Shown here: positions 53,477 through 64,000 of the stretch, piece by piece
Layout of the letters: the number at the start of each line of letters is the position of its first letter
Numbering within the stretch: position 1 is the stretch's first letter
From: Siphonodentalium dalli
Lineage: Eukaryota > Mollusca > Scaphopoda > Gadilida > Siphonodentaliidae
Assembly: GCA_032622095.1 (NCBI GenBank)
Contig: CP136069.1
Span: 153,811,043-153,875,042 of the forward strand
Length of the DNA stretch: 64,000 nucleotides
Direction of reading: 5' to 3'
The notes under the pieces: generated by a model
Databases searched by the model: none
Told to the model about the DNA's origin: nothing
What the model saw: the letters and a program-made list of their open reading frames with translations, nothing else
Made by a program: the position numbers and the translations under genes

Positions 53477-54549
53477 TAGGGTCCTGCGAATTGGGAGATT
53501 TTGATCGAATCGAATTCTGGAAATCGAATCGAATATCGAATCGAATCATATCTGTGTGTTGAATTCTCAATTGGGCATGTTTTGTCAACGATTAGACGAT
53601 TTGTGAAACGTTCCATCAACTACATGCACGAAGTTCCACCATAACTTATGTGGCGATGAACCGTCGTTTGCAATACTATTAACTTCAAATGATAATTGTC
53701 GAGAAAAAAAGGCAGATTTAAAAAAAACGTCTATGGGGCCGTCACGACGATAAATATATAACCACTAAACGGATTATCAGAACTAAAATCAAACGAAATT
53801 TGTACAGTTTGCATGTACATGCAAAATTTCAAATCGACATTCGGAATCACCCGTTGTTATAAACTTGAAGATGCAACAACAGTCGCAGGGTAGCCTGATC
53901 ATGTAGTGATGGATGCTTCTTGGACAGATGATTCCATAGATGGGTCATTGTCCCAGATGCCTGCGATTTATACACCAGGTTGCATTCATCTCACGTTTAA
54001 GTCCCTGCACTACCTGCAGCTTTATCATGTTTAAAATAAACATGAATAACGACGACATTTTGTCAAGTGTCAAAGAACGCTCCGATGCCGGGAACACGTG
54101 TTGTTTAAATTCTCAGCTATACTACATAATGCAGAATATGAGACGGATAGACGGCAGATAACGCTACAGCGGTTGCTCAGTCTCATAGCTATTATTATTC
54201 ACGCGCGTTGTCGGTCCATCGGTGATCTTTGAGCTTTTGGCTACCATGTTCAAAGCTAGAATTCAGGCGTATTTAGTAGTCCTATAGTGGCTAATTGCTG
54301 GTTATACTTATATTTAATATATAAAATCGCGATGTACAATAAGAATTATAAGGTGCATATATACATCATTTTCTGTAATTAAGTGGCACAAAAACAGCTA
54401 AGATCGATGTGTGTACTTGTCCGTAAACAGCCTACTTTTCCATCAGTGTATATTCGAAATTTCGAGTTGGCAATTTTGACTCGAATTCGAATCGAATTTG
54501 ACTTTCGAATCGAATCTCGAATCGAATATCGAATATTCGCAGGACCCTA
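53477..54549. mobile_element. Non-autonomous hAT element (1,073 bp)
   Basis: Ends TAGGGTCCTGCGAAT and ATTCGCAGGACCCTA (perfect) with the 8-bp target ACACGCAT at 53469-53476 and 54550-54557. The sub-terminal regions are (GAATCGAATATC)n repeats. No transposase. Confidence 0.95.
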
Positions 54550-54799
54550 ACACGCATGCAATTTCATATTTTGTTCTTCACTTATCATTTTGTCCCGAAA
54601 GAAAGGCATCGTATTTGTTCAACAATTGATTCTATATTTGGGCCTAGCAAAATGAAAAGTTTTGTTCAGGAAAAAAAGGGGCGGTCGGTCGGGAAAATCT
54701 ATTTGGGGGTAAATTCTATTACATATTTAGGCAATCTTCCCAGGTTCAGTCAAATCAGACAATACATGTTCCCCTTTCCATTTATTATATGTAGTTAAA

Positions 54800-55400
54800 C
54801 TGTCAATGACATGTAGATGGGAACGAGTCATTTTGGGGTCAATCGGCCAAAAAACATGGCCGCCAGCAGCCATCTTGGATTTTTACTCTTTGAATCACTA
54901 AATCCTTTAGCACAGGCTACAGTTCGTACCTCTGATCAGATCTTTATGACAATTGTCATATTTGTTGACATTGGCATGTAGATGTGAACAAGTCATTTTG
55001 GGGTCACTCAGCAAAAAAACATGGCCACCAGCAGCCATCTTGGATTTTACTCTTTGCATCACTAAAACGTTTAGCATAGGCTACAGGTCATACATTTGGT
55101 TGGATCTTTATGAAATTTTTCATGGTTGTTAACATTGACATGCAGACGGGAACGAGTCATTTTGAGGTCATTCGGCAAAAAAACATGGCCGCCTGCAGCC
55201 ATCTTGGATTTTACTCTTTGCATCACTAAAACGTTTAGCACAGGCTGCAGGTCATACATATTTGTTATGACTGTTGACATCTCTCAGGATCAACTACTGT
55301 CTCATTGACACTTTCAGACATCTTATTCATTGTTCAACAAAAAGTAAATTGCAAAAGTTGAGCTACAGTGTCATTGACACTTTCATGTATTTGAAGTTCA
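54800..55400. repeat. Dispersed 'GCCATCTTGGATTT' repeat, right cluster
   Basis: Three successive ~170-bp units with GATGGGAACGAGTCATTTTGG (or variants), ACATGGCCGCCAGCAGCCATC and ACTCTTTGCATCACTAAA. They end in the CAGTGTCATTGACACTTTCA tail seen also at 20560. Confidence 0.85.
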
Positions 55401-55536
55401 CTCAGTCAGAAATGGCTTCAGCATGTCAAAAAGACCTGGACTATGTGATTAACTGCATGTGATTTCTGCTTTCTTCAGGACCATTTCATTTAGTGGGTCT
55501 ATACATGCAAATATATAATGGTATATAATGTATATA

Positions 55537-55770
55537 CAGTATTACCTCCCAAACCGATCCCTCTACAGTCCGAATCCCTCTCCAATCTGGTCGAAGCATG
55601 CAGTCTCAAATTTCCCCAGTGTGTTATCACTAAATAACTAAAAGATTATCTCTATAAACCGAACCCTCTGCATTCCGAACATCGAATGTAAAATATAGTC
55701 CGCAATGGACCGAACAAGTGATTTTTCCGTTCCATAAACCGAACACACCATTCTATTTCTGCATTTAAAT
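55537..55770. mobile_element. Possible pogo/mariner-type element end
   Basis: CAGTATTACCTCCCAAACCG, CTACAGTCCGAATCCCTCT and CTATAAACCGAACCCTCTGC look like pogo-type subterminal repeats (CAG..ACC..CCGAA). No matching right end was found, so it is a fragment at best. Confidence 0.4.
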
Positions 55771-56523
55771 ACTACAATTTTCATGCACAGATATTTATTC
55801 AGATTATAATTAACGTTGCGCTTCAAAACTTTCTTATGGGTGTGACTCTGTCTGCGGATTCCTGGCAATATAAGGTCTTGGTTTTTATACGCCTGTTTGA
55901 AAACACTGGTTTCCGATCGATAACTTCAGTTTGTAAATAGGGATCAATTTTGAATTTTGTGTGCAGCCTTCCCATGTGAAAACACAGGTCAAGTTCGGAT
56001 ATGGGTTCCGTTCGACAATTTTATAATATGTTTTTGACTTAGAATTATTTTTCAAAAGTGCCAGTAATGGCCTGAGGGGAGGCCCTGCCCAATTTTTCAA
56101 TTGTGTTTTCAGAGTAATGGGGCCCCTTTTACCATTAAAGAACATTTTCGACATCAAATAACATTTTTGATCAAGCCCTTTTACTATCCAGTAATATTTT
56201 TCGACGGCGTGCACTTGTTTTATACTACAATTGGCTTTGGTTTCGTGGGTGTCCATTAATCGCTGTTTTCGATGTTTAATCATACAACAAGGTCAAAATC
56301 TCAATGAAATTTACAATTTAATACAACTAACTTCCACGTCGTATTTCTTTTGTGAAAATGTCACTTTTGCCGATGGTTTTCGGCATGTCGCAGTGGCAGG
56401 CTATTGTAAAAAGCCGAAACGCAGAGTGGTGTTTGAGGCAGCCGCGATTATCAATCAATGAGTTTGCTATACACACTAACTGATTAAAATACAATGGTTG
56501 TGCAACAATAGGAATCGTATGAG

Positions 56524-57552
56524 TAGAGATGGGCGGTATTGAAATTTTAAGCTCGGTATCGGTATCGGTAAATTTTCGTCGATTTACCGCGGTATCGGTA
56601 CGGTAATCGGTATTGCTATTAAATTACAAAACCAGAGCAGAAATTCCCGGTAACTTAAGTTTTTAACTGAACAATATACATGAAAATATGCCCACGGATT
56701 TACTACATTCGCGACAACAGCTAAATGAGGAACACAATGACCTACACAATTATTCAATTAAGTGATATTCACACATCTCTTTGATCATTTACATGTACAC
56801 GCAGGCCGTCGCACCGCTTTTGAAAAGAATACGAGATTGCATAATTGCATGGCTACAATATATATATACGTGTCAATTTCGTCACATTTTCGCGAGTGAA
56901 TAGAATTGTGAGTAGTAATCAGTGATCACAATTCACAAATCCCAATCAATAGACGCAACGCCGAAATAAATCTTAGAATTTAATCAATTGATGGATCTGT
57001 TCTATTTTTAGAAAGTGAAAGTAGATTTGATTCACTGTATAAATGAAATCGGACCTTATTTCTGTTTATGCCGCTTGCATTGTCGGTGTCTTTGAAGTCG
57101 CCAAAGCCACGTGCTATACGGACTGCCACCACCTGAGTATTAAACAGTGACAGTCAGTGTGGCACTGTTGAAGTTACAATGTAGCATTAATTAATCACAG
57201 CACTGCTTCTTTGATACACTGTGTAGTATGTATCTATTCTAACAACTGAATTGATTGTTAGGCCTGTAACTAGGTCAGCCATCTGTGAGTGTTTATTCCT
57301 TTTGCTCGCTCAAGGCCTGTCAAACTGATGGTCTGATGGATTTGTATAATTCTGAGAGTAATTTTAACTAAAGTACCGAATCAAAACTGTTTACTGAGAA
57401 ACTTTAATCAATACGAAGACACACAATTTGGGCAACACATGAATAATTTCAGTACCGAAAATTCGGTATTTTTAGTTTTGATTCGGTACGGTAAATCGGT
57501 ATTACGCTGATACCGATACCGCACGGTAAATACCAAGTACCGCCCATCTCTA
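56524..57552. mobile_element. Non-autonomous hAT element (1,029 bp)
   Basis: Ends TAGAGATGGGCGGTA and TACCGCCCATCTCTA (perfect), target CGTATGAG at 56516-56523 and 57553-57560. GGTATCGGTA sub-repeats occupy both ends. The TAGAGATGGGCG end is shared by many animal hAT families. No transposase frame. Confidence 0.95.
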
Positions 57553-57873
57553 CGTATGAGCCACGTAATGATGCTGATTAACAATCAACTTGTTGTCACC
57601 CGAGAAAATACAGTTATGCTGAAACTTGATTTAATTTTTCATCCGATTAAACAATAAGTGTTGTTATGTCCGTTCTTTTTTTCGTTGGGTTCAATAGAAA
57701 AAAATCTGATAAATAATATCCATTGATTCCGTTTTATTGATCACAAACATTCCGTGGTATCGCTGTTGACATAATGCATTATTTCCTTATCCCAGTCGGC
57801 TATGTTATAGTCTGAGGGTCACTTTCTACAAACCCAACACCTCTCTATATAATATGTCTTTTTACTTTTCCAG

Positions 57874-58004
57874 GAAAGGAGAAAAAAACCCTCTGGATGG
57901 CTGTGATGTCATGAGGGAGCTCACAGAATTGTGTCCCAATCTGATAAAACCCAAGCGTATACGGTCGACAAAAACTGCGATCGTAGTTTGCAACAACTTT
58001 GCTA
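57874..58004 (+). pseudogene. Gene B: tyrosine-recombinase exon with frameshift
   Basis: Between CTTTTCCAG and GTAAGC. The frame reads KGEKNPLDGCDVMRELTELC, then NLIKPKRIRSTK, equivalent to gene A residues just before Arg II. At an A run (57968-57973) the frame shifts by one base. The Arg II box continues in the other frame, where a TAG at 57984-57986 also occurs. In that frame the exon ends in phase 0, as the next exon requires. So this second YR copy carries two lesions at its catalytic arginine. Confidence 0.6.
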
Positions 58005-58772
58005 GTAAGCTTGAGATATAATAACTTAATTAACTTGGACAGCTGAATTGGATGTATTTTATCACCAAAAAGGCCAATCCCGGTTTTGTTGCCATGGCTT
58101 TATGATGGCAACCATGAATTTATTGGGCGTGACCATTTGTTGGCAGTCATCATATATGCACCAACAGCGCCATTCATTAATATGATTATTGCCTAAACGT
58201 ATGAGGACAAAAGAGCTTTAAAATCACAGGAATGAAATCTACGAGGAAACATCGCACTGAATGAGTTAAAAAGATACCAGCATCTAACTGGTTAGGGTGA
58301 ACAACAGGTTGAGCGAAATTATTCTGATTAACTAAAACCATCATGGTTGAATTTATTTTTTTGAGGGGGGTGTGGGAGCGCTTCACAGACACTGAAAAAT
58401 AAATGCTGCACCATATGGGCATTTGAACTGTTTTAGTCTATTGTTGGTGTAATTAGGCTGACTAATATTTAACTGTAGGAGTTTTCTAGATTATAGTGTA
58501 CTAGGCCATACACACCAATGAAAGTATCATTCAGTATGGACGGAATCAAGCATTAATTGTTTATGTAGAAAATTGAGGGATATTTTTGCCTTTGGAAGAC
58601 TCAATACACATAATTTATTTAACCCTTTACCCAACAAACCGGCCAAAACCGGCCAAATAAAGCTTCAACAGCCTAAAATATCTTCGGTCTGTCTCAATAG
58701 AACCATACAAATATGGATATCATTGGAACCGGCTCCTTGACCACATTGTGATAGTTACAGTTATGCCCTGTG

Positions 58773-58839
58773 CCAATGCATTCTCTTATATATGCGAGTC
58801 GACCATAGGTCGCCTCGCATATATAAGAGAAAGCATTGG
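58773..58839. repeat. Dispersed 67-bp hairpin, copy 2
   Basis: CCAATGCATTCTCTTATATA arm, centre GACCATAGGTCG, complementary arm with one mismatch (AAGCATTGG). It is preceded by GCCCTGTG, the inverse of the CACAGGG that follows the other copies. Confidence 0.9.
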
Positions 58840-58920
58840 CCTAAAAAAAATCTTTTTTTAACACTTTTTACCATTTTTTCTTACATTCTTTAACAATTTT
58901 AAAATTTTTAATGTGTTAAG

Positions 58921-58987
58921 CCAATGCATTCTCTTATATATGCGAGGCGACCTATGGTCGACTCGCATATATAAGAGAATGCATTGG
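58921..58987. repeat. Dispersed 67-bp hairpin, copy 3
   Basis: Identical to the copy at 37054 over the whole palindrome as far as I can see, followed by CACAGGG. Confidence 0.9.
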
Positions 58988-59219
58988 CACAGGGCCGTTC
59001 TGTTGGGTAAAGGGTTAAGACTGAGGCGATCTCAAACCTAGACAGACAACTGAATTTTGCCAAACTAAATTGTCGTTCCAGGACTCTTTTACACGCCATA
59101 CACATTTAATTGCTCTGTAATTTATATATGCCCCACACAAATGTATAGACCCATGCCCCATAATTAGCAGCGTGTCTCTGCATGTCTTAGCAGTTATTCC
59201 TATATTATTTTTTTTCCAG

Positions 59220-59415
59220 GTACTTTCAATGAAAGATAATGAGCTACGAATGATCTCTGACCATATGGGTCATGACATCAAAATACACACGACATTCTAC
59301 GCATTACAGTCTTCTCTAGTCGAGAAGGCCAAGGTGGCTAGAGTACTCATTGCAGCCAAGAACGGCCTTATGGCCAAATTAAAGGGAAAAGGTCTGGATG
59401 AGATCGACCCTGAAG
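59220..59415 (+). CDS. Gene B: tyrosine-recombinase exon with His and Tyr boxes
   Basis: After TTTTTTTTCCAG, phase 0 to phase 1 before GTAGGA. It encodes VLSMKDNELRMISDHMGHDI, then KIHTTFYALQ, with the His (MGHD) and candidate nucleophile Tyr (TFY) at the same spacing as gene A. It continues KVARVLIAAKNGLMAKLKG and GKGLDEIDPE. This exon itself is intact. Divergence from gene A is large, so the two are old paralogues rather than a recent duplication. Confidence 0.7.
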
Positions 59416-59969
59416 GTAGGAATATAACAGGCAACTATATCTAAGATTAGTTACATGTAACTTAGTATAGTATAATAATTTTGTACTTTTGTAATGGTGA
59501 TGTAGTTGGACGAAGACAATATTGACATGGTTCATCCCTGAAATTTTTTTAGTTCAGGCCAATTGCAAATAACATCTGCCCTCAGGTATTGGATTTATCA
59601 AATCGGCATTCGTTTGGCCTTCAAACACCACATTTTTCTGATTATCTCAGTTAATAATATTGACATTTTCATTACCATATCAGTAACCCATATGGTATTT
59701 GTGGTTGTGGGCTTAGTCTGCAAGACAAATATATATGTCCATAGTCACTACAATCTACTAGTAGCAGAGATCTGAGTCAATCTTTGATTTCAGTTGGAAG
59801 TCCTACATGTATGCTTTTCTGAGCCTGTGGCAGTGGTCTTATGATTTCATGTACATATAGATGAACTATGTGTTTATTAATGTCTGCCAACAACCATTTT
59901 AAGTTTTAATTGAATGTTTTTATGTTTAATATATGGGGCACACTCAGGATAACTTGACTATCATTGCAG

Positions 59970-59992
59970 ATTTACCTCTACCGCTGGACTAA
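59970..59992 (+). CDS. Gene B: possible terminal mini-exon
   Basis: After ATCATTGCAG, two bases complete the phase-1 codon, followed by LPLPLD and TAA. Phase agreement and an immediate stop make it a plausible last exon, but it is too short to be sure. Confidence 0.3.
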
Positions 59993-61584
59993 AATGATGG
60001 GTGGACCAGATTTCCTCTGGCAGATCAAGCAGAATCTAGTGAGTGTACCCATTTTTACACCTGTTTGAATGTATTATGTTATTTGTCTGTCTGTCCGTCA
60101 CTAGTAGGGCGTCTATCATTTGGATATTTGAGTGGCCATAGGAGGAGCCTAAGACTAAAGAAAATTTGACATGTCTGACCACTTAATTGCAAAACAACTA
60201 CCACGATACCCATTATTTCTTCTGAGTTAAGTGGTTAGTCCCAGGTGGTCAAAAAGCACAATATATAGGCCACCCAAATGTATGGGTGTGCGCTTTTTAG
60301 CTGTCAGTTCACAATTCATTTGGCACAGCCTCAAGGCCATATGCCTGGTCTGAATGTCACAAAACTTCACATACATCTTTGTAGTGAGCTCCGTTATCGG
60401 AAACATACAATCTTTTTTTTTTGGCCTTTTACAAAGCCCCACCTCCAAATGAAGCCACTGTTTGGGTGGACACTGTTGCTGGGTGACCTTTTATTAATAT
60501 TAAACATTGATTCATCATATGCAAAAAACAAGTTTTATGTTCAGGAATTGAACAGGTTCTCAAATTTTTTCTCCATATTTCAGTCATCATTGATATCCAG
60601 CATCAAAATTAAGATGAAAAAAGTGAGGTATTGCATCACGGACAATGTGCAAATCAATGAAACGAGAGAAAAATTCACAAGACCTGGTGGTGGCTATAAA
60701 CAGCTGGACACTACAAAAATTGTCAGAAAGACACATATTCCAACAACGGTTAGCGTTGAAAAATACTAGGTCTCTCTTATGAATACTCACAATAGAAATA
60801 CTGGTGTTTTTTGCAGATAAAGTAAGCTTTAGAACCATTGTCTCTAACTTTTGTTAGTCTGATTGTCCCCTTCACGGAAGATCTCCTGACAATTCACTTG
60901 ATGGACAGAAATAACACACCCGTGTTTTGGGTGATTTACTTTATCATCAAAATCGTAACAAAATAAACATTAAAAAAGCAATCATTTTCTGGAGAGTTTT
61001 AATATAACTATCCACTTATTTATTTACATTTTGTCTTGCGTTAACTTTAGCATATCAGCGATGCGTTATTTGTACTGTTGTCTTAGTTTATTGTAATTTG
61101 GGCACATCTGGGCTTGGAAAATACAATTTCAAATATAGACCAAATGTTTGCATTTGGTTTTCGAGAATGATAAATTGCAAAAAAGTTTTTCATTCAACAT
61201 ATCAAATTTAACATTTCAGTATCTCAGTACTAATGGTGGGCAATCACATGGTTTTGAGGTTGGCGAGTACCACACATTCAAAATGTGCAACCGCACAAAA
61301 ATATAATATATTAGGAACTGACACAAAACATAGGATTTTGACTGTTATGAATATTTGCTAGTTTATTTTTAAAACAAATTTATACATTACTTGTTCGGAA
61401 ATACTCAGTGGTTTTTTTATAACAATCTGACCAAAGTTGCCACTGAGAGGTTCTTGGATTGTACCAAGTACATGCATCGAGGAGTATCTTAAGACTGACA
61501 ACTTTGGTCAGAATGTTGTAATAAACAATAATGAGTGTGGACACAAAAGATGTATCGGCTTGATTGTACTCCCTGTACATCATA
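59993..61584. other. Non-coding stretch
   Basis: No convincing exon. A frame at 60278-60769 has no domain and no splice support. 60170-60240 (ACCACTTAA..TTAAGTGGT) is a decayed relative of the 28480 hairpin. Confidence 0.5.
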
Positions 61585-61855
61585 TAGGGATTACCTAGAA
61601 TTATATATTGATTACCTAGAATTATATAGGGATTACCTAGAATTATATAGGGATTACCTAGAATTATATAGGGATTACCTAGAATTATATATTGATTACC
61701 TAGAATTATATATTGATTACCTAGAATTATATATTGATTACCTAGAATTATATAGGGATTACCTAGAATTATATAGGGATTACCTAGAATTATATAGGGA
61801 TTACCTAGAATTATATAGGGATTACCTAGAATTATATAGGGATTACCTAGAATGA
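61585..61855. repeat. 21-bp tandem repeat, ~12.7 copies
   Basis: The unit GATTACCTAGAATTATATAG recurs every 21 bp, with two variants (ATAGG and ATTG at the end) arranged in blocks. The period is a multiple of three, which creates a spurious heptapeptide-repeat frame (DYLELYR). It is not a CRISPR array: there are no unique spacers. Confidence 0.95.
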
Positions 61856-61878
61856 TATATATAGAGGATATGAAATGA

Positions 61879-61998
61879 GTGTTTCTCTCATATGATATTT
61901 ATGAAACGAGTCTAAGAATTTTCAGTTTTCTCGAGCCTCTGGTGAGAGAAAACTGAAAAATCGTGACGAGTTTCATAAATATCATATGAGAGAAACAC
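61879..61998. repeat. 120-bp hairpin
   Basis: GTGTTTCTCTCATATGATAT and its complement bracket CAGTTTTCTC..GAGAAAACTG. The sequence GAATTACATATTCTATTTAT that follows recurs at 62237, so it is part of a larger repeat. Confidence 0.85.
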
Positions 61999-62776
61999 GA
62001 ATTACATATTCTATTTATCATATGACACCTATAAATTAATTATGATGTCCAAAACGCACACAAATCACTAAATAGCTATATGACATCGGCAGCAAAAGGT
62101 TAATGTGACGTCACGTCATTGCACCGGAAGCCCAATTACACCTGGTGAACTAGCAGAAATAATATACACGCGAAGATATAGGGCGCTATTCTGTTCTCAG
62201 TTTGTGACATTATATCGTATGTTTATTAGATAAATACGAATTACATATTCTATTTATCGTATAAAAATGTCCAAAACTATATAGTTCTAGATTATAATTG
62301 CGAGAATTTCGGCATCGCGTTGATTGACGCGCACGAATTTGACCTGCATTTATTTAGAGATACGGCTCGGCCCCGGCTGCCATTCAGCCAATCAAAACAC
62401 ACTTTTTGTCAACAAACCAATCAAATTATCAGAAGGTGATATGAACTAGTAGTTCATATGAAATTGATTTATGACATACTTTCCAACGTAAATAATGATT
62501 GAGTCATATGATAAATATTGATATATTGATTTTAATATGGGCACAATACTTTTTAACAACTTACAGAACTACATATCCCATTCATATGAAAATATGGAAC
62601 ATAATCACAGTTGAAACGATAAAATAGTGATCTTCCATACTTTCATGGAAAGCCTTGATTCACGTATTCCGATAACCAATTAGAAACTGTATATGTACCG
62701 CAATGGATGACAGACAAAACTTCAGATAACCATCATGTGGGATTAATTGGAATTCTTGATCTGTGTATGTTACTAT

Positions 62777-63260
62777 TGTCCCCACATCCGGTTATAACTA
62801 GCAATCTGATTGGTTACAACGCCACGTTTAAATCACCATGTCCCCCATCACCCTTGACAGCGGGGTATTAGAGAACGTGCGCAAAACATCGTGGGTATAT
62901 GAGCACGTGAAACATCGGGGGTATATGAATGACCCTTGAACTGGCAGATTCCACTAATCGTGACTTTGCTGTCACAGTCACACGTTAAATTTTACGTCAC
63001 CTGACGCCGGATCCTTGGGTCAGCTACTGAATTATTCTTATTGGTGTGAATTAATCGGATAACCTATGAAAACACACACTTAAATTAAGGAGACATGGTT
63101 ATTGTTGTGGGGACAAAATCGTTATCTCCGGCAACATCGTGGGGTATATGGAGATTTAATACCTGGAATGTCTTTTTGAACCCCTCGGCTCCGCCTCGGG
63201 GTTCAAAATCGACATCCAGGTATTAAATCTCCATGTACCCCCGATGTTGCCGAAGATAAC
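62777..63260. mobile_element. Nested foldback structure
   Basis: TTGTCCCCACA (62777) and TGTGGGGACAA (63106) are inverted. Directly after them a 140-bp hairpin (63121-63260) pairs GTTATCTCCGGCAACATCG with its complement, around GAACCCC..GGGGTTC. CATCG.GGGTATATG also recurs at 62889 and 62917. Confidence 0.7.
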
Positions 63261-63576
63261 TAATAATATTCACCTGTGAATTCTTCCAATATAACTTGTG
63301 TTACTCACCACACAAATGAGACATTCGCAATATATGTATAGTGTTATTCAAGAAAAATTTATTTTTTATATTTCGAAACCTTGTGAATATACTTACAATT
63401 TGTGACCCGCCATATCAAATCTAGTCATAAGTCGGCCATAAATCCGTAAAAAAAAAAAACGGATCAAACCCATATTTCAACTCGATCTGTATTTTGGTCT
63501 GAGAAACTCATATACAAAATTTGGTTCCGATCGGATAGAACATTTTTGAGTTATCGCACCATGCGTAAAGTGTCCA

Positions 63577-63610
63577 CGGACAGACAGACAGACGGACGGA
63601 CGGACGGACA
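63577..63610. repeat. GGAC/AGAC microsatellite
   Basis: (CAGA)n followed by (CGGA)n within the dispersed GTCCGTC-type repeat family (63440-63620, inverted relative to 21755). Confidence 0.85.
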
Positions 63611-63696
63611 CACGACGAGTGGTCAATCCGGACGTCGACATTATGTTTACCATACTATGGTATGGGTAAACATAAAAATGATAAAAAATTGTTAGG

Positions 63697-63763
63697 CCAA
63701 TGCATTCTCTTATATATGTGAGGCGACTTATGGTCAACTTGCATATATAAGAGAATGCATTGG
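63697..63763. repeat. Dispersed 67-bp hairpin, copy 4
   Basis: Same palindrome with several central differences (GTGAGGCGACTTATGGTCAAC), followed by CACAGGGTAAA. An inverted relative of the 10675 palindrome lies ~30 bp upstream. Confidence 0.88.
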
Positions 63764-63850
63764 CACAGGGTAAAAAAATCCCGACTTACGAATGGATTTG
63801 ATATGGCGGGTCACATTTGACAAACAAACTAAACTCAACCTTTTTGTTTC

Positions 63851-64000
63851 ATGAAGACCAGTACAGCTGTGCCTCTCGAGGATAGCTTCAGCATTAAGCA
63901 GCATCAAGACATGATGAAGGTTGAAGCTAAGAAGGTGCGACCAAACATAACAATCATCAAAGATAGGATGGCTCGTACACGGTCAGTGCGAGAAAACTAC
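63851..64000 (+). CDS. Start of an unidentified coding region, runs off window
   Basis: From ATG 63851, or from an exon border after ATGAAG, the frame is open for 50 codons to the window end. It reads TSTAVPLEDSFSIKQHQDMM, then VEAKKVRPNITIIKDRMARTR. The composition is charged and helical, with no stop or low complexity, which fits real coding. The family is not recognised. It may be the first exon of another member of the YR/SET-type gene cluster. Confidence 0.4.
   Translation, partial: MKTSTAVPLEDSFSIKQHQDMMKVEAKKVRPNITIIKDRMARTRSVRENY

Larger units (their letters stand above)
58619..59018. mobile_element. piggyBac-type MITE with two hairpins, in gene B intron
   Basis: TTAA target copies at 58619-58622 and 59015-59018 enclose ends CCCTTTACCCAACA and TGTTGGGTAAAGGG (perfect). 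Inside are two copies of the 67-bp hairpin at 58773-58839 and 58921-58987, the second inverted at its central bases relative to the first. No gene. Confidence 0.9.

Noticed and set aside
55537-55545. CAGTATTAC as another CRESS nonanucleotide
   Set aside because: It fits the NANTATTAC pattern, but no stem flanks it; it reads better as a pogo-type terminal sequence.
60278-60769. 163-codon plus-strand frame
   Set aside because: No recognisable domain, biased composition and no acceptor in phase with gene B; judged a chance frame.
61585-61855. CRISPR-like array and a 106-codon frame (DYLELYR repeats)
   Set aside because: A uniform 21-bp tandem repeat without unique spacers in a eukaryotic genome; the peptide repeat follows from the DNA period.

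Overview
This is eukaryotic, intron-bearing, AT-rich DNA, most likely from a marine invertebrate and probably a bivalve or other mollusc. The reasons are short exons with GT-AG borders, a tRNA-derived SINE with an AATC tail, hAT, piggyBac and mariner-like elements, and a dispersed 'ATGGCCGCC..GCCATCTTGGATTT' repeat of a kind I associate with molluscan genomes. The species is inferred, not proven. There are no bacterial operons, no true tRNA or rRNA genes and no CRISPR array.

Layout. 1-8358: four tandem copies of a ~2,168 bp unit. Each copy carries the same broken exon of a tyrosine-recombinase-like (YR) gene. 8359-17839: exon remnants of that YR-type gene (gene A) on the + strand. Nearly all junctions are in phase 1, and a coiled-coil/BEN-domain segment and an intact unidentified 269-codon ORF lie within it. 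17840-25660: inverted repeats, an array of the 'GCCATCTTGGATTT' repeat, a SINE with clear target-site duplications, and two exons of a SET (KMT5A/SETD8-like) methyltransferase cut off by repeat sequence. 25660-29980: mostly featureless, with two foldback elements.

29980-40320 is the most unusual part. An endogenous CRESS-DNA-virus-like Rep (HUH endonuclease) gene lies beside a circovirus-type stem-loop origin with the nonanucleotide TAGTATTAC. Origin and Rep start are duplicated in a ~1.1 kb, ~99% identical palindrome. An 11-bp repeat, ATGTAAAACGG, recurs more than 40 times, mostly as inverted pairs, in this palindrome and in a second block at 35.8-38.0 kb. The second block lies upstream of a three-exon gene (gene D) with a duplicated start exon. 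The Rep is broken by a small transposon and a frameshift, and it lacks a helicase domain.

40448-47480: an unidentified exon, then a degraded piggyBac transposase. That transposase is interrupted by a composite TIR element carrying two in-phase exons and a nested 1.9-kb hAT element, by a ~185-bp satellite, and by a 47-bp expansion of its own zinc-finger codons. 48249-53065: an exon that may belong to a HECT ligase gene, a retroelement with an ORF1/gag-like CCHC protein but no polymerase, and the terminal HECT exon with its catalytic cysteine. 53477-57552: two hAT elements with perfect 8-bp target duplications. 57874-59992: a second, frameshifted YR gene copy (gene B). 58619-63763: TTAA-flanked and hairpin elements plus a 21-bp tandem repeat. 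63851-64000: the start of a coding region running off the window.

No set of genes here forms a working pathway that can be shown. The common theme is repeated capture, duplication and decay of DNA-processing genes (YR, Rep-HUH, piggyBac, BEN, SET) by mobile elements. The decisive open question is whether the Rep/origin/ATGTAAAACGG assembly is a dead viral insertion or a dispersed Rep-derived element.
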